DNA from: Christiangramia sediminis | GTDB lineage: Bacteria; Bacteroidota; Bacteroidia; Flavobacteriales; Flavobacteriaceae | Length of the DNA: 64,000 nt | Direction: 5' to 3' | Assembly (NCBI RefSeq): GCF_020552705.1 | Contig: NZ_JAJBZG010000002.1 | Span: 310,001 to 374,000 of the forward strand | In this document: piece by piece, positions 46,719-56,719 of the stretch | Layout: each line of letters opens with the position of its first letter | Numbering within the stretch: position 1 is the first letter of the stretch | The notes under the pieces: generated by a model | What the model saw: the letters and a program-made list of their open reading frames with translations, nothing else | What the model was told of the DNA's origin: nothing | The model's database searches: none | Made by a program: the position numbers and the translations under genes

Positions 46719-48332
46719 TTATTTTCCAAAAGTCAAAATTTTAAAGTTAGCTTCCAGCGGATCTAATTCCTCCATGAGTTTATGGATCAGTTCTTCTCCA
46801 TATTCAGCATAAAATTCAGAAAAATTGGTTTGTCTTTCCTGCAAGCTACGGTTCGGAAAAAGATCGTTCTGAAGTTCTGCTATCCTTTCTACTTCATCCT
46901 TTAATTTTCTTTTCTGAGCCTTAAGCAGTCTTTTTTCAAGATTATCGAGGCCTTTTAATTGCTTTACTTCCTGGGCTTTTACCGCGCCGATAAAAGATTC
47001 ATCCGTTTGTTCAGCCAGTTCGTACATATGTTGAAACTGTGTTACCAGGTGCTCTTTCTGAGAAGAAAAATCAATATCGATATTAGAGATCTTCCTCACT
47101 TTCCTATTGATTAGTTCGTGTTGTTTCAGAAATAATTCCTGCAAAGAAATATTTAATCTTTCACGCTTATCATTTTGTTTTGCCGTTTGCAATAAAGCCG
47201 AATTTCGAAGTAAAAGCATGGGAAAAGTAACATTTTCAGCTTCAAACAAAGATTTCAATTCCAGCCAGTAGGCTAGCTCTCCGCCTCCACCTATATAACT
47301 AAGATTGGGCAGGATCACTTCCTGGTACAGGGGCCTCATCATCACATTGGGACTAAAACGTTCCGGATGATCATTTAATTCCTGAAGAATTTCCTCCCTG
47401 CTCCAGGTAATTTCAGTTTCATGAACAAAATAATGGCCCTCTTTTTCGATGATCCTTTCCCGGATTTCATTAGTAAGGTAAAACAGATTGATTTCACGCG
47501 GGTTCACCTGGATAGAATAGCCAAGCTCATTTATTTTCTCAAGAGTTTTAGTCGTCTGTTTATATGAAACCTGCTCTGTAAGCTCATTTTTTAACTTCGG
47601 AATAAAATGTTTTTTTAATCGTTTATCTCCGGCTGCCAGGACCACCAATCCATATTGAGCAAAAATCTCATTCGCAATATAACGGGTAGCATCGGTAAGG
47701 TTATCGTGTTCAAGATAGCCTTTCTTAAAAAGATCTTTAAGATATTCAGCATTTTCACCACCCCCTATTTCTGCTGAAAAAAGCTTAAAAACTTCATCCA
47801 ATCCATCGGTAGAAAGTCCTCCAACCGCTGTTTTCTCAGCTCTTTTATCGGCATTATTCCATTTGAACTTTTTTCCATTCAAATTAAAGAAATTAATTTC
47901 CTCAAAATCATGATCTTCGGTTGCCATCCAGTAAACTGGCACGAAATCATTTTCTGGATACATTTGTTTAAGCCGTTTGGTAAGATTTATGGTGGAAACT
48001 ATCTTATAAAGGAAATATAAAGGTCCGGTAAATAGATTGAGTTGATGACCGGTAACTACCGTAAAGGAATTTCCAGATTCTAAGGCTTCAATATTTGCCT
48101 GAGTGGCATCAGAAATTTTAAGTTCTGAATACTGGTCATTTAGCACTTTTACCAGGTCTTTCCGGATGCTATGATCATAGCTTTTTTTCTTCTCGTTTAT
48201 CTGAGCTTCAAAATTTTCTATTTTCGGAAAACGGGTATAGAATTCATCTAATTCTTTTCTTTCAGATAGATAATCAAGAATTAAGGGAGTAAAATAATTG
48301 GTTTCGGGATACGAAATACAATCAGTTGGCAT
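46719..48332 (-). CDS. bshC: Bacillithiol biosynthesis cysteine-adding enzyme BshC
   Basis: Adds cysteine to glucosaminyl-malate in the last step of bacillithiol synthesis. The 537-residue protein begins MPTDCISYPETNYFT at the ATG 48332; a TTG 21 bases upstream lies within the promoter box and is rejected. Landmarks: TVVTGHQLNLFTGPLYFLYK (about 91-110, shown as TGHQLNLFTGP), YWMATEDHDFEEI (about 133-145), and YIGGGGELAYWLELKS (about 345-360), as in the BshC family, with a long C-terminal coiled coil. It confirms use of bacillithiol by the host. The decarboxylase gene follows directly. Confidence 0.95.
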   Translation of the reverse strand: MPTDCISYPETNYFTPLILDYLSERKELDEFYTRFPKIENFEAQINEKKKSYDHSIRKDLVKVLNDQYSELKISDATQANIEALESGNSFTVVTGHQLNLFTGPLYFLYKIVSTINLTKRLKQMYPENDFVPVYWMATEDHDFEEINFFNLNGKKFKWNNADKRAEKTAVGGLSTDGLDEVFKLFSAEIGGGENAEYLKDLFKKGYLEHDNLTDATRYIANEIFAQYGLVVLAAGDKRLKKHFIPKLKNELTEQVSYKQTTKTLEKINELGYSIQVNPREINLFYLTNEIRERIIEKEGHYFVHETEITWSREEILQELNDHPERFSPNVMMRPLYQEVILPNLSYIGGGGELAYWLELKSLFEAENVTFPMLLLRNSALLQTAKQNDKRERLNISLQELFLKQHELINRKVRKISNIDIDFSSQKEHLVTQFQHMYELAEQTDESFIGAVKAQEVKQLKGLDNLEKRLLKAQKRKLKDEVERIAELQNDLFPNRSLQERQTNFSEFYAEYGEELIHKLMEELDPLEANFKILTFGK

Positions 48333-48350
48333 AAATTTTAATTGTGTTTG

Positions 48351-48358
48351 CAAAGATA
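48351..48358 (-). promoter_or_regulatory. -7 promoter box for bshC
   Basis: The minus strand reads TATCTTTG, an exact TAnnTTTG match, 19 bases upstream of the bshC ATG 48332. It decides the start: a TTG-started longer frame would begin inside the box. Confidence 0.6.
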
Positions 48359-48446
48359 TCGAAGATAGGGATTTTATTCTCTAAATTTTAGTTAATTCAA
48401 GCCTAGATGCTATCTTTACTCGGCTTACTTGAAACTATTACATGAA

Positions 48447-50936
48447 ATGAAAAAACTTTACAGCTTAATCCCTATTTTATTATTAAGTATCCACTTAATA
48501 ACTGCCCAACAAATTAAAAGTCCTTCAGAATTTCTGGGATATGAATTAGGAAGCCAGTTTTCCCGCCATGCAGATGTTGTTAATTACTTCAATCATGTGG
48601 CCGAAAATTCTGGATTAGTCCAGTATCATAATTATGGAAAAACCAATGAACGACGTCCTCTCACCTACGCCATCATCACTTCAGAAGAAAATATAGCGAA
48701 TCTGGAAAATATAAGAAAATCTCATTTAACCAGTGCCGGAATTGGGAATGCAGGAGAAAATTCAGATAAAGCCATCGTCTGGTTAAGTTATAATGTACAC
48801 GGAAATGAAGCTTCCAGTACCGAAGCAGCTATGAAAACCCTTTTCAATCTTATCACCGAAAAAAAGGACTGGCTTAAAAATACCATTGTGATCATGGATC
48901 CCTGTGTGAATCCTGATGGGAGAGACCGGTATGCTAACTGGTACAACCAGGTAAAGACTGAACCATATAATATTTCCCAGAAAGCCACGGAACATCATGA
49001 ACCATGGCCGGGAGGAAGACCAAACCATTATCTATTCGATCTCAACCGCGACTGGGCCTGGGCTACCCAAATTGAAACTCAAGAAAGATTAAAAATATAC
49101 AATCAATGGTTACCCCATATACATGTAGATTTTCATGAGCAGGGAATTAATGAACCTTACTATTTTGCACCGGCTGCAGAACCTTTACATGAAGTGATCA
49201 CTCCTTTCCAGAGAGATTTCCAGACGAGAATTGGAAAAAATCATGCCCAATATTTTGACAAAGAAGGATGGTTATACTTCACCGGGGAGCGATTTGATCT
49301 TCTTTATCCAAGTTATGGTGACACCTATCCAACTTATATGGGCGCTATCGGGATGACCTACGAAAAAGCCGGAAATGGCCGTGCAGGCCTGGGAATTAAA
49401 ACCGATGAGGGTTATGTTTTAACCCTGAAAGATCGTTTGGAACACCATTATACTACAGGCCTTTCTACTATAGAGGTTGCTTCAAAAAACGCTTCAGAAC
49501 TAAATAAGGAATTCATGAATTATTTTAGTGATGAGGAATTTGAATATAAAAGTTATGCGCTTAACGGAAGTCCTGATAAGATTAATTCTTTAAAAAAATT
49601 ATTAGACAGGCACGACATACAGTATGGGAATTCGAATTCAGGAAAAATAAATGGTTATAATTTCAGGAATAACAGGAGTGGGAGTCTAAATACTAATAAT
49701 AACACGCTGGTAGTATCTACCAATCAACCTAAAGGGAAAATGGTAAAAGTGCTTTTTGAGCCACAGACCAAATTGATGGATTCCCTTACTTACGACATCA
49801 CCGCCTGGAGCTTACCTTATGCCTACGGTTTAGATGCCGTGGCCAGCAATAAGATCATTTCGGGTTCTGGGAAACAGGAAGATGTAAATATCCAGAATTC
49901 TGCGAATCCTAATGGAGCAGGATATATCACCAAATGGAATAGTATGCAGGATGCTCAGTTTCTGGCCGATCTTATTAAAAATGACATAAAAGTCCGTTTT
50001 AGTGAAGTTCCCTTTGAAAGCAACGGACAAAAATTTGCACCGGGAAGTATCCTTATCACTAAAAGTGATAACCGGGAAATCGAAAATTTCGATTCACAGG
50101 TTATTGAAATGGCAAATAAGCATGAACGTCAGCTTTTGACTGCAGAAACCAGTTTTGCAGGAAGCGGTCCCGACTTTGGATCTTCTGAGATCAAGATCAT
50201 CAATGAGCAAAAAATCGGACTTTTAAAAGGAGATGAAGTTTCTTCCCTTAATTTCGGAGAGATATGGTATTTCTTCGAGCAGGATCTAAACTATCCTGTC
50301 ACCCCAATCAACACTGACTATTTCAGCAGAATAGACCTTCATGATCTGGATGTATTGATCATGCCGGAAGGTTGGTACAGTGATTTTATGGATGAAAAAA
50401 CCTTAAACAAGATCTCCTCCTGGGTAAAAGATGGGGGAAAACTTATCGCTGTGGGAAGTGCCGTGGGAACTTTCAATAAAAAAGAAGGTTTCGGACTCAA
50501 AGAAAATAAAAAGCCTGAAAAAGATTCCACCGCCACAGACGCTAATCTTATCCCCTATGCTAAAAGAGAGCGGGAGAGCATCAAAAACATGATCACCGGA
50601 AGTATCATTAAAACTAAAGTTGATAATACTCACCCGTTGGCTTTTGGTTACGAAGTTGATTATTTCACCCTGAAATTAAGCAGTGACAGCTATTCCTTGT
50701 TAAACGATGGCTACAATGTTTCTTATATCCGGGAGCCGCAAGTTGTTGCTGGATTTGCGGGAAGTGAAGCTGCTAAAAACTTAAAGAATTCTTTGGTGTT
50801 CGGTGAAGTGCCTATGGGGAATGGAAGCATTATTTATATGGTGGATAATCCTTTATTCCGTGCTTTCTGGGAGAATGGAAAGCTCTTTTTTGCCAATGCG
50901 ATCTTCTTTACCAATAACACTGGTTACGATTACTAA
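48447..50936 (+). CDS. Secreted M14-family zinc carboxypeptidase with C-terminal GATase-like region
   Basis: An 829-residue exported peptidase. From ATG 48447 the signal peptide spans about 1-20 (ITAQQ). The M14 domain has H118-G-N-E121 (first two zinc ligands), H230 in HVDFHEQG as the third, and E in MTYEKAGNG (about 305-313) as a possible catalytic glutamate. The C-terminal half (about 380-829) is a large alpha/beta region with a class I glutamine-amidotransferase-like fold (VLIMPEGWYSDFMDEKTL, KLIAVGSAVG), typical of Bacteroidota M14 proteins. Substrate unknown. It is followed 15 bp later by an M16 peptidase, so the two likely act together in periplasmic peptide processing. Confidence 0.88.
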   Translation: MKKLYSLIPILLLSIHLITAQQIKSPSEFLGYELGSQFSRHADVVNYFNHVAENSGLVQYHNYGKTNERRPLTYAIITSEENIANLENIRKSHLTSAGIGNAGENSDKAIVWLSYNVHGNEASSTEAAMKTLFNLITEKKDWLKNTIVIMDPCVNPDGRDRYANWYNQVKTEPYNISQKATEHHEPWPGGRPNHYLFDLNRDWAWATQIETQERLKIYNQWLPHIHVDFHEQGINEPYYFAPAAEPLHEVITPFQRDFQTRIGKNHAQYFDKEGWLYFTGERFDLLYPSYGDTYPTYMGAIGMTYEKAGNGRAGLGIKTDEGYVLTLKDRLEHHYTTGLSTIEVASKNASELNKEFMNYFSDEEFEYKSYALNGSPDKINSLKKLLDRHDIQYGNSNSGKINGYNFRNNRSGSLNTNNNTLVVSTNQPKGKMVKVLFEPQTKLMDSLTYDITAWSLPYAYGLDAVASNKIISGSGKQEDVNIQNSANPNGAGYITKWNSMQDAQFLADLIKNDIKVRFSEVPFESNGQKFAPGSILITKSDNREIENFDSQVIEMANKHERQLLTAETSFAGSGPDFGSSEIKIINEQKIGLLKGDEVSSLNFGEIWYFFEQDLNYPVTPINTDYFSRIDLHDLDVLIMPEGWYSDFMDEKTLNKISSWVKDGGKLIAVGSAVGTFNKKEGFGLKENKKPEKDSTATDANLIPYAKRERESIKNMITGSIIKTKVDNTHPLAFGYEVDYFTLKLSSDSYSLLNDGYNVSYIREPQVVAGFAGSEAAKNLKNSLVFGEVPMGNGSIIYMVDNPLFRAFWENGKLFFANAIFFTNNTGYDY

Positions 50937-50951
50937 AATTAAAAATAGAAT

Positions 50952-53777
50952 ATGAAATTTATAAGATCATTTATCATTCTATTATTCCTTGGTGCGGTAA
51001 GTTCAGTTATCGGTCAGGATAATAAAGAAAACTTTTCAGTTGATTTTGAAACTTTTAATCTTGAAAACGGCTTAAAAGTAATTCTGCATCAGGACAAATC
51101 AGATCCTGTGGTAGCAGTGGCCTTAACTGCACATGTAGGCTCCGCAAGAGAGAAAGAAAGCAGAACAGGTTTTGCACATTTATTTGAACATCTTCTCTTT
51201 CTGGAATCTGAAAACCTGGGAAAAGGTGGATTGGATAAATTAAGCGCGAGAATTGGAGGATCGGGAGCTAATGGTTCTACCAGCCGCGACCGAACCAATT
51301 ACTTTCAAACGGTCCCTAAAGATGCTCTGGAAAAAATGATCTGGGCTGAAGCTGATAAACTCGGTTTTTTTATCAATACTGTTACAGAACCTGTTCTAGC
51401 CAAAGAAAAACAGGTGGTGAAAAACGAAAAAAGACAGGCTGTGGATAACCGTCCTTACGGCCACACCTTTTATGTAGTGGATAGAAATTTGTACCCACAG
51501 GGTCATCCTTATAACTGGCAGGTGATTGGAAGCCTGGAAGATCTTCAGAATGCCACTTTACAGGATGTAAAAGATTTCTATAATAAATGGTATGTTCCCA
51601 ACAACGTGATCCTGACTATTTCCGGCGATTTTAATAAAGAACAGGCAAAAGAATGGGTACATAAATATTTTGACGAAATAGAACGCGGCTCTGATATTGC
51701 CGAACTGGAAAAGCAACCTGTAAATCTTACAGAATCTAAAAGACTTTACCACGAAGATAATTTCGCCAAGTTGCCAGAATTAACACTTACCTGGCCATCG
51801 GTTTATTCTTATCATGAAGATTCTTTCGCTCTGGAAATCCTTTCGAATTATCTGGCTGAAGGAAAAAATGCCCCACTTTATAAAAAACTGGTGGAAGAAA
51901 AGCAGCTTACCAGTAATGTAAGTATGTTCAACTATACTTCTGAGCTGGCGGGACAGCTGATGCTTCAGGTTAGAGCTTACGATGGAAAAGACCTCGATTC
52001 GGTAAAAATTGCCATTGATGAAACTTTTGCTGAATTTGAAAAAAATGGCATTCCGCAGAAAGATCTCAAGAGAATAAAAGCCGGACTGGAAACAGATTTC
52101 TATAATTCTATTTCAAGTGTACTGGGCAAAGGATTTCAATTAGCACAATATGAGATCTTCGCCAAAGACCCTAATTTTATTAATAAAGAGATTGATAAAA
52201 TGCTGGCCGTAACTGGAGAGGATGTAATGAACCTATTTAAAAAATATGTTGCTAATAAAAATTATGTCGCCACGAGTTTTGTCCCAAAAGACCAATTAGA
52301 TCTGGCCCTTGAAAATTCTGAAAAAGCAGAAGTTATTGAGGAAAAGATCGTGGAAGGAGCCGAAGAAAAATTTGATGCAAATCAAGAAGTAACTTATGAA
52401 AAGACTCCTTCAAGTTTTGACAGAAGTATTGAACCTCCTTATCAGGGTAAACCAGAGTTGAGTATTCCTGAAATCTGGGATGCACGCATGCCTTCAGGAA
52501 TGAAGATCATGGGGATCACAAATACGGAAGTCCCGGTGGTTCAATTTAGCCTGGAAATGAAGGGTGGACAACTTCTAGAGCGTCCTGCGAAAGCCGGAGT
52601 ATCAAATATGCTTGCCAATATGATGACGAAAGGTACTGCTAAAAAGACACCGGCTGAGCTGGAAGAAGCTATTGAACTTTTAGGTGCTTCTATCTATGTA
52701 AATGCCAGTGAGGAAAAAATCACGATTTCTGGAAATACTTTAGCGAAAAATTTTGCAGAAACCATGGAATTGGTCAGAGAGATCTTATTGGAGCCAAGGT
52801 GGGATGAGAAGGAATTTGAACTAGTTAAGCAAAGAACACTGAGTCGCTTAAAGGAAGAAAAAGGGGATCCAAATGCCATTGCACAAAATGAGTTCAAGAA
52901 ACTTATTTATGGAGAAAACAGCATCCTTTCTTACAATGAGCTTGGAACTGCAGAAACGGTTGAAAATTTAAATATTGAGGATCTGAAGAATTATTATGAA
53001 GAGAATCTTTCGCCCTTAGCTGCAACTTTTATGACAGTTGGAGCTATTGAAAAAGCTGAGGCAGTAAATTCTGTGAAAGCAATTTCTGCGAACTGGGCTC
53101 CAAAAAATATTGATTTCCCGGAGGTCCCTGAATTTGAACTTCCGGAAAGATCCAAAGTGTATTTTTATGATGTTCCGGGAGCCAAACAATCTGTATTTGC
53201 TTTTGGAGCGCCGGCACTTTCAGCAAAAGATAACAATTTCTATCCTGCGGAGGTTATGAATTATCGCCTTGGGGGTGGAGGTTTTGCTTCCAGATTAACC
53301 CAGGAACTTAGAGAAGGAAAGGGTTATACCTATGGAATCCGGTCCAGGTTTGCAGACCAATCATATATTGGTCCGTTTATGATCAGCAGTGGCGTTAGAT
53401 CTAATATTACTTACGAAGCGGCAGAATTGGTGAGAGATATTTTAAAAGAATATCCTGAAACATTTTCCCAGGATGATCTTGATGTCACTAAAAGTTATAT
53501 GATTAAAAGTAACGCCAGAAGGTTTGAAACTCTTGGCGCAAAATTAGATATGTTGCGTGAAATTAGCGATTACGGGTATGAATATGATTATATTAAAGAT
53601 CGGGAGCAAAAGGTAGAGGAAATGAGCGTTATGGATATTCAGGATCTTGCAAAGAAGTATATAAATCCTGAAAGAATGTTTTATCTCATCGTTGGTGATG
53701 CCGAAACCCAACTGGATAAACTTGAAGCACTGGGATATGGAAAACCTGTTTTACTAAATGAAAACAGTGAAAATTAA
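50952..53777 (+). CDS. Secreted M16-family metallopeptidase (full-length, two halves)
   Basis: A 941-residue exported insulinase-type peptidase. Signal peptide about 1-22. The inverted zinc motif H76-L-F-E79-H80 lies in the first half, with the distal glutamate about 76 residues on (KNEKRQ). The second half (about 505-941) repeats the fold without the zinc site (PVVQFSLEMKGGQL, then YRLGGGGFASRLTQELREGKGYTYGIRS). One-chain two-half M16 proteins usually degrade peptides of about 10-70 residues. It is paired with the M14 gene 15 bp upstream and ends before a terminator. Confidence 0.93.
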   Translation: MKFIRSFIILLFLGAVSSVIGQDNKENFSVDFETFNLENGLKVILHQDKSDPVVAVALTAHVGSAREKESRTGFAHLFEHLLFLESENLGKGGLDKLSARIGGSGANGSTSRDRTNYFQTVPKDALEKMIWAEADKLGFFINTVTEPVLAKEKQVVKNEKRQAVDNRPYGHTFYVVDRNLYPQGHPYNWQVIGSLEDLQNATLQDVKDFYNKWYVPNNVILTISGDFNKEQAKEWVHKYFDEIERGSDIAELEKQPVNLTESKRLYHEDNFAKLPELTLTWPSVYSYHEDSFALEILSNYLAEGKNAPLYKKLVEEKQLTSNVSMFNYTSELAGQLMLQVRAYDGKDLDSVKIAIDETFAEFEKNGIPQKDLKRIKAGLETDFYNSISSVLGKGFQLAQYEIFAKDPNFINKEIDKMLAVTGEDVMNLFKKYVANKNYVATSFVPKDQLDLALENSEKAEVIEEKIVEGAEEKFDANQEVTYEKTPSSFDRSIEPPYQGKPELSIPEIWDARMPSGMKIMGITNTEVPVVQFSLEMKGGQLLERPAKAGVSNMLANMMTKGTAKKTPAELEEAIELLGASIYVNASEEKITISGNTLAKNFAETMELVREILLEPRWDEKEFELVKQRTLSRLKEEKGDPNAIAQNEFKKLIYGENSILSYNELGTAETVENLNIEDLKNYYEENLSPLAATFMTVGAIEKAEAVNSVKAISANWAPKNIDFPEVPEFELPERSKVYFYDVPGAKQSVFAFGAPALSAKDNNFYPAEVMNYRLGGGGFASRLTQELREGKGYTYGIRSRFADQSYIGPFMISSGVRSNITYEAAELVRDILKEYPETFSQDDLDVTKSYMIKSNARRFETLGAKLDMLREISDYGYEYDYIKDREQKVEEMSVMDIQDLAKKYINPERMFYLIVGDAETQLDKLEALGYGKPVLLNENSEN

Positions 53778-53800
53778 AATTTTATAAAAGCTTTAAGTAT

Positions 53801-53828
53801 GGCGGAAACTAAAGTTTCCGCCTTTTTT
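53801..53828 (+). terminator. Rho-independent terminator after the M16 gene
   Basis: GGCGGAAACT (53801-53810) and AGTTTCCGCC (53813-53822) form a perfect 10-bp stem around AA, followed by TTTTTT. Confidence 0.88.
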
Positions 53829-53873
53829 ATATCTTCTACTCAGTAAATTGAACACCAACAGAAATTTAAAAAT

Positions 53874-54566
53874 TTGTCTAAGAAACTCTCCTATATTGTA
53901 ACCGGAAGTATTGTGGCCGGTTTAATTCTTTTATATTTTTTATATCCCCCTTTTCAAGGGTTTATCAATGAAACCTGGCAGATCCTCTGGAGCGAAGATG
54001 AAACAAAGATCCGGAATCACTTTAAAAGTTTTGGTTTTTGGGGACCCATTGCAATAATAATTGTAATGGTTCTGCAGATCTTTCTCGTGGTTTTTCCATC
54101 CTGGTTGCCTATGATCGTTGCGGTACTTGCTTACGGCTTTTGGGGTGGCGCTCTAATATCTATTGTCGGGGTTTTCTGTGCATCCAGTATTGCCTTTTAT
54201 ATCGGAAAATGGCTCGGTGAAGATCACCTGGAAAAGATCATGGGAAAATCAAAAAACAAGAAGGTCGAATACTGGGTTTCTGAATATGGCTTCTGGACCA
54301 TCGCCATTTTCAGGATCTCTCCTTTTCTTTCAAATGATGCCATTAGCATAGTAGCAGGAATGTTAAGTATGAAATATCGCAAGTTTATTTTAGCGACATT
54401 AACAGGTATTATACCGCTTTCCTTCGCTATCGCATATTTTGGTCAGGATACAGATACCCTGAAAAATGGTTTATACTGGATTGGCGGTGCCGGAATAGTA
54501 ATTTATGGGATCTATGTTTATATCGATTATAGAAAAGGGAAAAAAGAAAAAATTAGTCAGTCCTAA
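53874..54566 (+). CDS. TVP38/TMEM64 (DedA-like) membrane protein
   Basis: A 230-residue inner-membrane protein of the SNARE-associated DedA/TVP38 family, related to lipid scramblases. It has about five membrane segments: one N-terminal (about 8-24), then GPIAIIIVMVLQIFLVVFPS (about 53-72), an extended region with FWGGALISIVGVFCASSIAFYIGKW (about 88-113), and FWTIAIFRISPFLSNDAISIVAGMLSMKYRKF (about 141-172, shown in part), with the typical R-x-x-P. The start is TTG 53874. It overlaps the convergent hypothetical gene by 14 bases. Confidence 0.85.
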   Translation: MSKKLSYIVTGSIVAGLILLYFLYPPFQGFINETWQILWSEDETKIRNHFKSFGFWGPIAIIIVMVLQIFLVVFPSWLPMIVAVLAYGFWGGALISIVGVFCASSIAFYIGKWLGEDHLEKIMGKSKNKKVEYWVSEYGFWTIAIFRISPFLSNDAISIVAGMLSMKYRKFILATLTGIIPLSFAIAYFGQDTDTLKNGLYWIGGAGIVIYGIYVYIDYRKGKKEKISQS

Positions 54567-54969
54567 AGCTTGCTCTTAATTTTTCAAGATCTTTTTCCGA
54601 ATAGCCTTTCAAAGAGGCCATAGTTCCCTGAGCATTGGGTGCTTTAATGATCAAATTATTCCTGGTTACAGTTATAGCCGGGGTCTTATCTATTTTGTAG
54701 GAATGAATTTTTCCCTGAGTTGGTTTATAGATCAACACTTCATCATCCCATTCTAGAAATTCTGAGTTATCACCGCGATATGCCATATAGAAATATGAAA
54801 TAGCAAGAAGGAAATAAACAGAGGCCATTACCAGGTTAAATATTGAAAAGTCTTCTGAACTAAAATGATTATTCAATAGGTAAAAGATACCCATGATTAG
54901 CCACAAGCCTCCAAAAACTGAAGAATAATTTCTCTTGAAAAAATTTAGCTTTTTATTTATCCTAGTCAT
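54553..54969 (-). CDS. Two-helix membrane protein with a PH-like tail, unknown function
   Basis: A 138-residue protein with two membrane segments (about 18-34 and 43-65) and a strand-rich C-terminal domain (about 73-135, LEWDDEVLIYKPTQGKIHSYK) of bacterial PH-like pattern. I do not recognise a family. It starts 7 bp after rimO ends in the same direction, so it may be the last gene of a rimO transcript. Its end overlaps the convergent TVP38 gene by 14 bases. Confidence 0.7.
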   Translation of the reverse strand: MTRINKKLNFFKRNYSSVFGGLWLIMGIFYLLNNHFSSEDFSIFNLVMASVYFLLAISYFYMAYRGDNSEFLEWDDEVLIYKPTQGKIHSYKIDKTPAITVTRNNLIIKAPNAQGTMASLKGYSEKDLEKLRASFRTD

Positions 54970-54976
54970 TTAATTT

Positions 54977-56329
54977 TTAGGAAGTTCTAACTTTTATCTC
55001 TTTACGTTTTGGCTTTTCTGTAGTAACATTTAAAGGTTCTCCGTAAAGGTCAAAATCGGCAGCTTCTGTGATCTTTACTTCATAATAATCACCGGTCTTC
55101 AGATATACTGAAGTTGCGTCGATCAAAACCTCATTATCCACATCTGGAGAATCAAATTCGGTACGACCTACAAAGTAATTTCCTTCCTTACGATCAATTA
55201 CTACATTAAAAACTTCTCCAATTTTCTGCTGATTCAATTCCCAGGAAATTTGAGACTGAATTTCCATAATTTCATTCGCCCTTTCCTGCTTTACTTCCTG
55301 AGGAACATTGTCTTCAAGGTTATAAGCATGCGTATTTTCTTCATGAGAATAGGTAAAACAACCCAGTCTTTCAAAACGCATTTCCTTTACCCATTCTTTT
55401 AATTCCTGAAAATGCTCTTCAGTTTCTCCCGGGTATCCAACAATTAGCGTGGTTCTAATGGCCATTTCAGGCACAGTTTTTCTGAATTCCTTCAGTAGTT
55501 TAGTCGTCTTTTCATGAGTGGTTCCACGTCGCATAGACTTCAGAAGATCGTCTGAAATATGTTGAAGTGGAATATCGAGATAATTACAAACTTTAGGCTC
55601 TCTTTTCATGACATCCAGCACATCCATCGGGAAACCAGTAGGAAAAGCATAATGCAATCTTATCCATTCAATTCCTTCAACCTTTACCAGGTTTTCAAGT
55701 AATTCGGCAAGATTTCGTTTCTTATAAAGATCAAGACCATAATAAGTAAGGTCCTGAGCGATCAATATCAATTCTTTTACTCCATTGGCCGCCAGCTTTT
55801 CAGCCTCAGTCACCAGATTTTCTATAGGAGTGGATTTGTGTCCTCCTCTCATTAGTGGGATCGCGCAAAATGAACATGGGCGATCACAACCTTCAGCAAT
55901 CTTCAGGTAAGCATAATTCTTAGGAGTGGTGGTAATACGCTCTCCAATAAGTTCATGCTTGTAATCAGCTTCCAGAGCTGAAAGAAGTCCCGGAAGTTCT
56001 GTAGTTCCAAAATACTGGTCTACATCTGGAATTTCTTTTTGAAGATCTGGCTTGTATCGCTCACTTAAACAACCGGTTACAAAAACCTTATCTACATCTC
56101 CCTGTTGCTTTTTTTCAACAAACTCCAGAATCGTATTTACCGACTGTTCCTTGGCATTATCTATAAAACCACAGGTATTTATCACTACAATATTTCCATC
56201 CTCTTCATGCACCACGTCCTTGTCGTTAGCCTTCAGCTGTCCCATCAAAACTTCAGAGTCGTAAACATTCTTGCTACAACCAAGGGTTACCACGTTGATC
56301 CTGTTCTTTTTTAGTGACTTCGTCCTCAT
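54977..56329 (-). CDS. rimO: Ribosomal protein S12 methylthiotransferase RimO
   Basis: Radical-SAM enzyme of 450 residues that adds a methylthio group to Asp89 of ribosomal protein S12. The N-terminal UPF0004 domain (about 8-115) has cysteines in TLGCSKN, NTCGF and TGCLSER for an auxiliary cluster; the radical-SAM CxxxCxxC is in AEGCDRPCSFCAIP (about 139-152); a TRAM domain ends the protein. The ATG at 56329 is chosen; a TTG at 56350 is too close to the promoter. It has its own -7 box. In this family of bacteria rimO often lies near ftsY, as here. Confidence 0.95.
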   Translation of the reverse strand: MRTKSLKKNRINVVTLGCSKNVYDSEVLMGQLKANDKDVVHEEDGNIVVINTCGFIDNAKEQSVNTILEFVEKKQQGDVDKVFVTGCLSERYKPDLQKEIPDVDQYFGTTELPGLLSALEADYKHELIGERITTTPKNYAYLKIAEGCDRPCSFCAIPLMRGGHKSTPIENLVTEAEKLAANGVKELILIAQDLTYYGLDLYKKRNLAELLENLVKVEGIEWIRLHYAFPTGFPMDVLDVMKREPKVCNYLDIPLQHISDDLLKSMRRGTTHEKTTKLLKEFRKTVPEMAIRTTLIVGYPGETEEHFQELKEWVKEMRFERLGCFTYSHEENTHAYNLEDNVPQEVKQERANEIMEIQSQISWELNQQKIGEVFNVVIDRKEGNYFVGRTEFDSPDVDNEVLIDATSVYLKTGDYYEVKITEAADFDLYGEPLNVTTEKPKRKEIKVRTS

Positions 56330-56382
56330 AAACTTTCTACTTTTTAGCAATGATTATTTCCGAAGAAAAACCAAAGCGGGTG

Positions 56383-56390
56383 CAAAGATA
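56383..56390 (-). promoter_or_regulatory. -7 promoter box for rimO
   Basis: The minus strand reads TATCTTTG, an exact TAnnTTTG match, 54 bases upstream of the rimO ATG. A 16-bp palindrome at 56392-56407 (AATCTAA-AA-TTAGATT) lies just upstream of it, between the -33 and -7 positions. Confidence 0.55.
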
Positions 56391-56434
56391 CAATCTAAAA
56401 TTAGATTTACCTGAAAGTCTTTAAATTGAAGATT

Positions 56435-56719
56435 TTATGAGAAATATTCATGCAGCTGAAGCATCCACTCCCTTTCATAATACCTTACAATACTTATCAA
56501 TATCACCACGGCAATAACATAGGCCCAGTGATAAGAATTTCTTTTTACCATAAAGGCACCAACTACGGCAAACAAAAGATAAGGTAAGGACAAGATAAGA
56601 TTGGGAAGTACCCAGGCACCCCCAAACATCGCAATCACTTTCATAATCACATAAAAGATGCTGTAGAAGAAAATGATCTTAGAAATGAGAACAAGATATC
56701 TTTGAGAATTACTACTCAT
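56435..56719 (-). CDS. Small three-helix membrane protein
   Basis: A 94-residue protein with three predicted membrane segments (about 10-32, 38-58, 66-84). No family recognised. It overlaps the end of the amidase gene by eight bases on the same strand, so it is translated from the amidase transcript. Possible membrane role unknown. Confidence 0.65.
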   Translation of the reverse strand: MSSNSQRYLVLISKIIFFYSIFYVIMKVIAMFGGAWVLPNLILSLPYLLFAVVGAFMVKRNSYHWAYVIAVVILISIVRYYEREWMLQLHEYFS

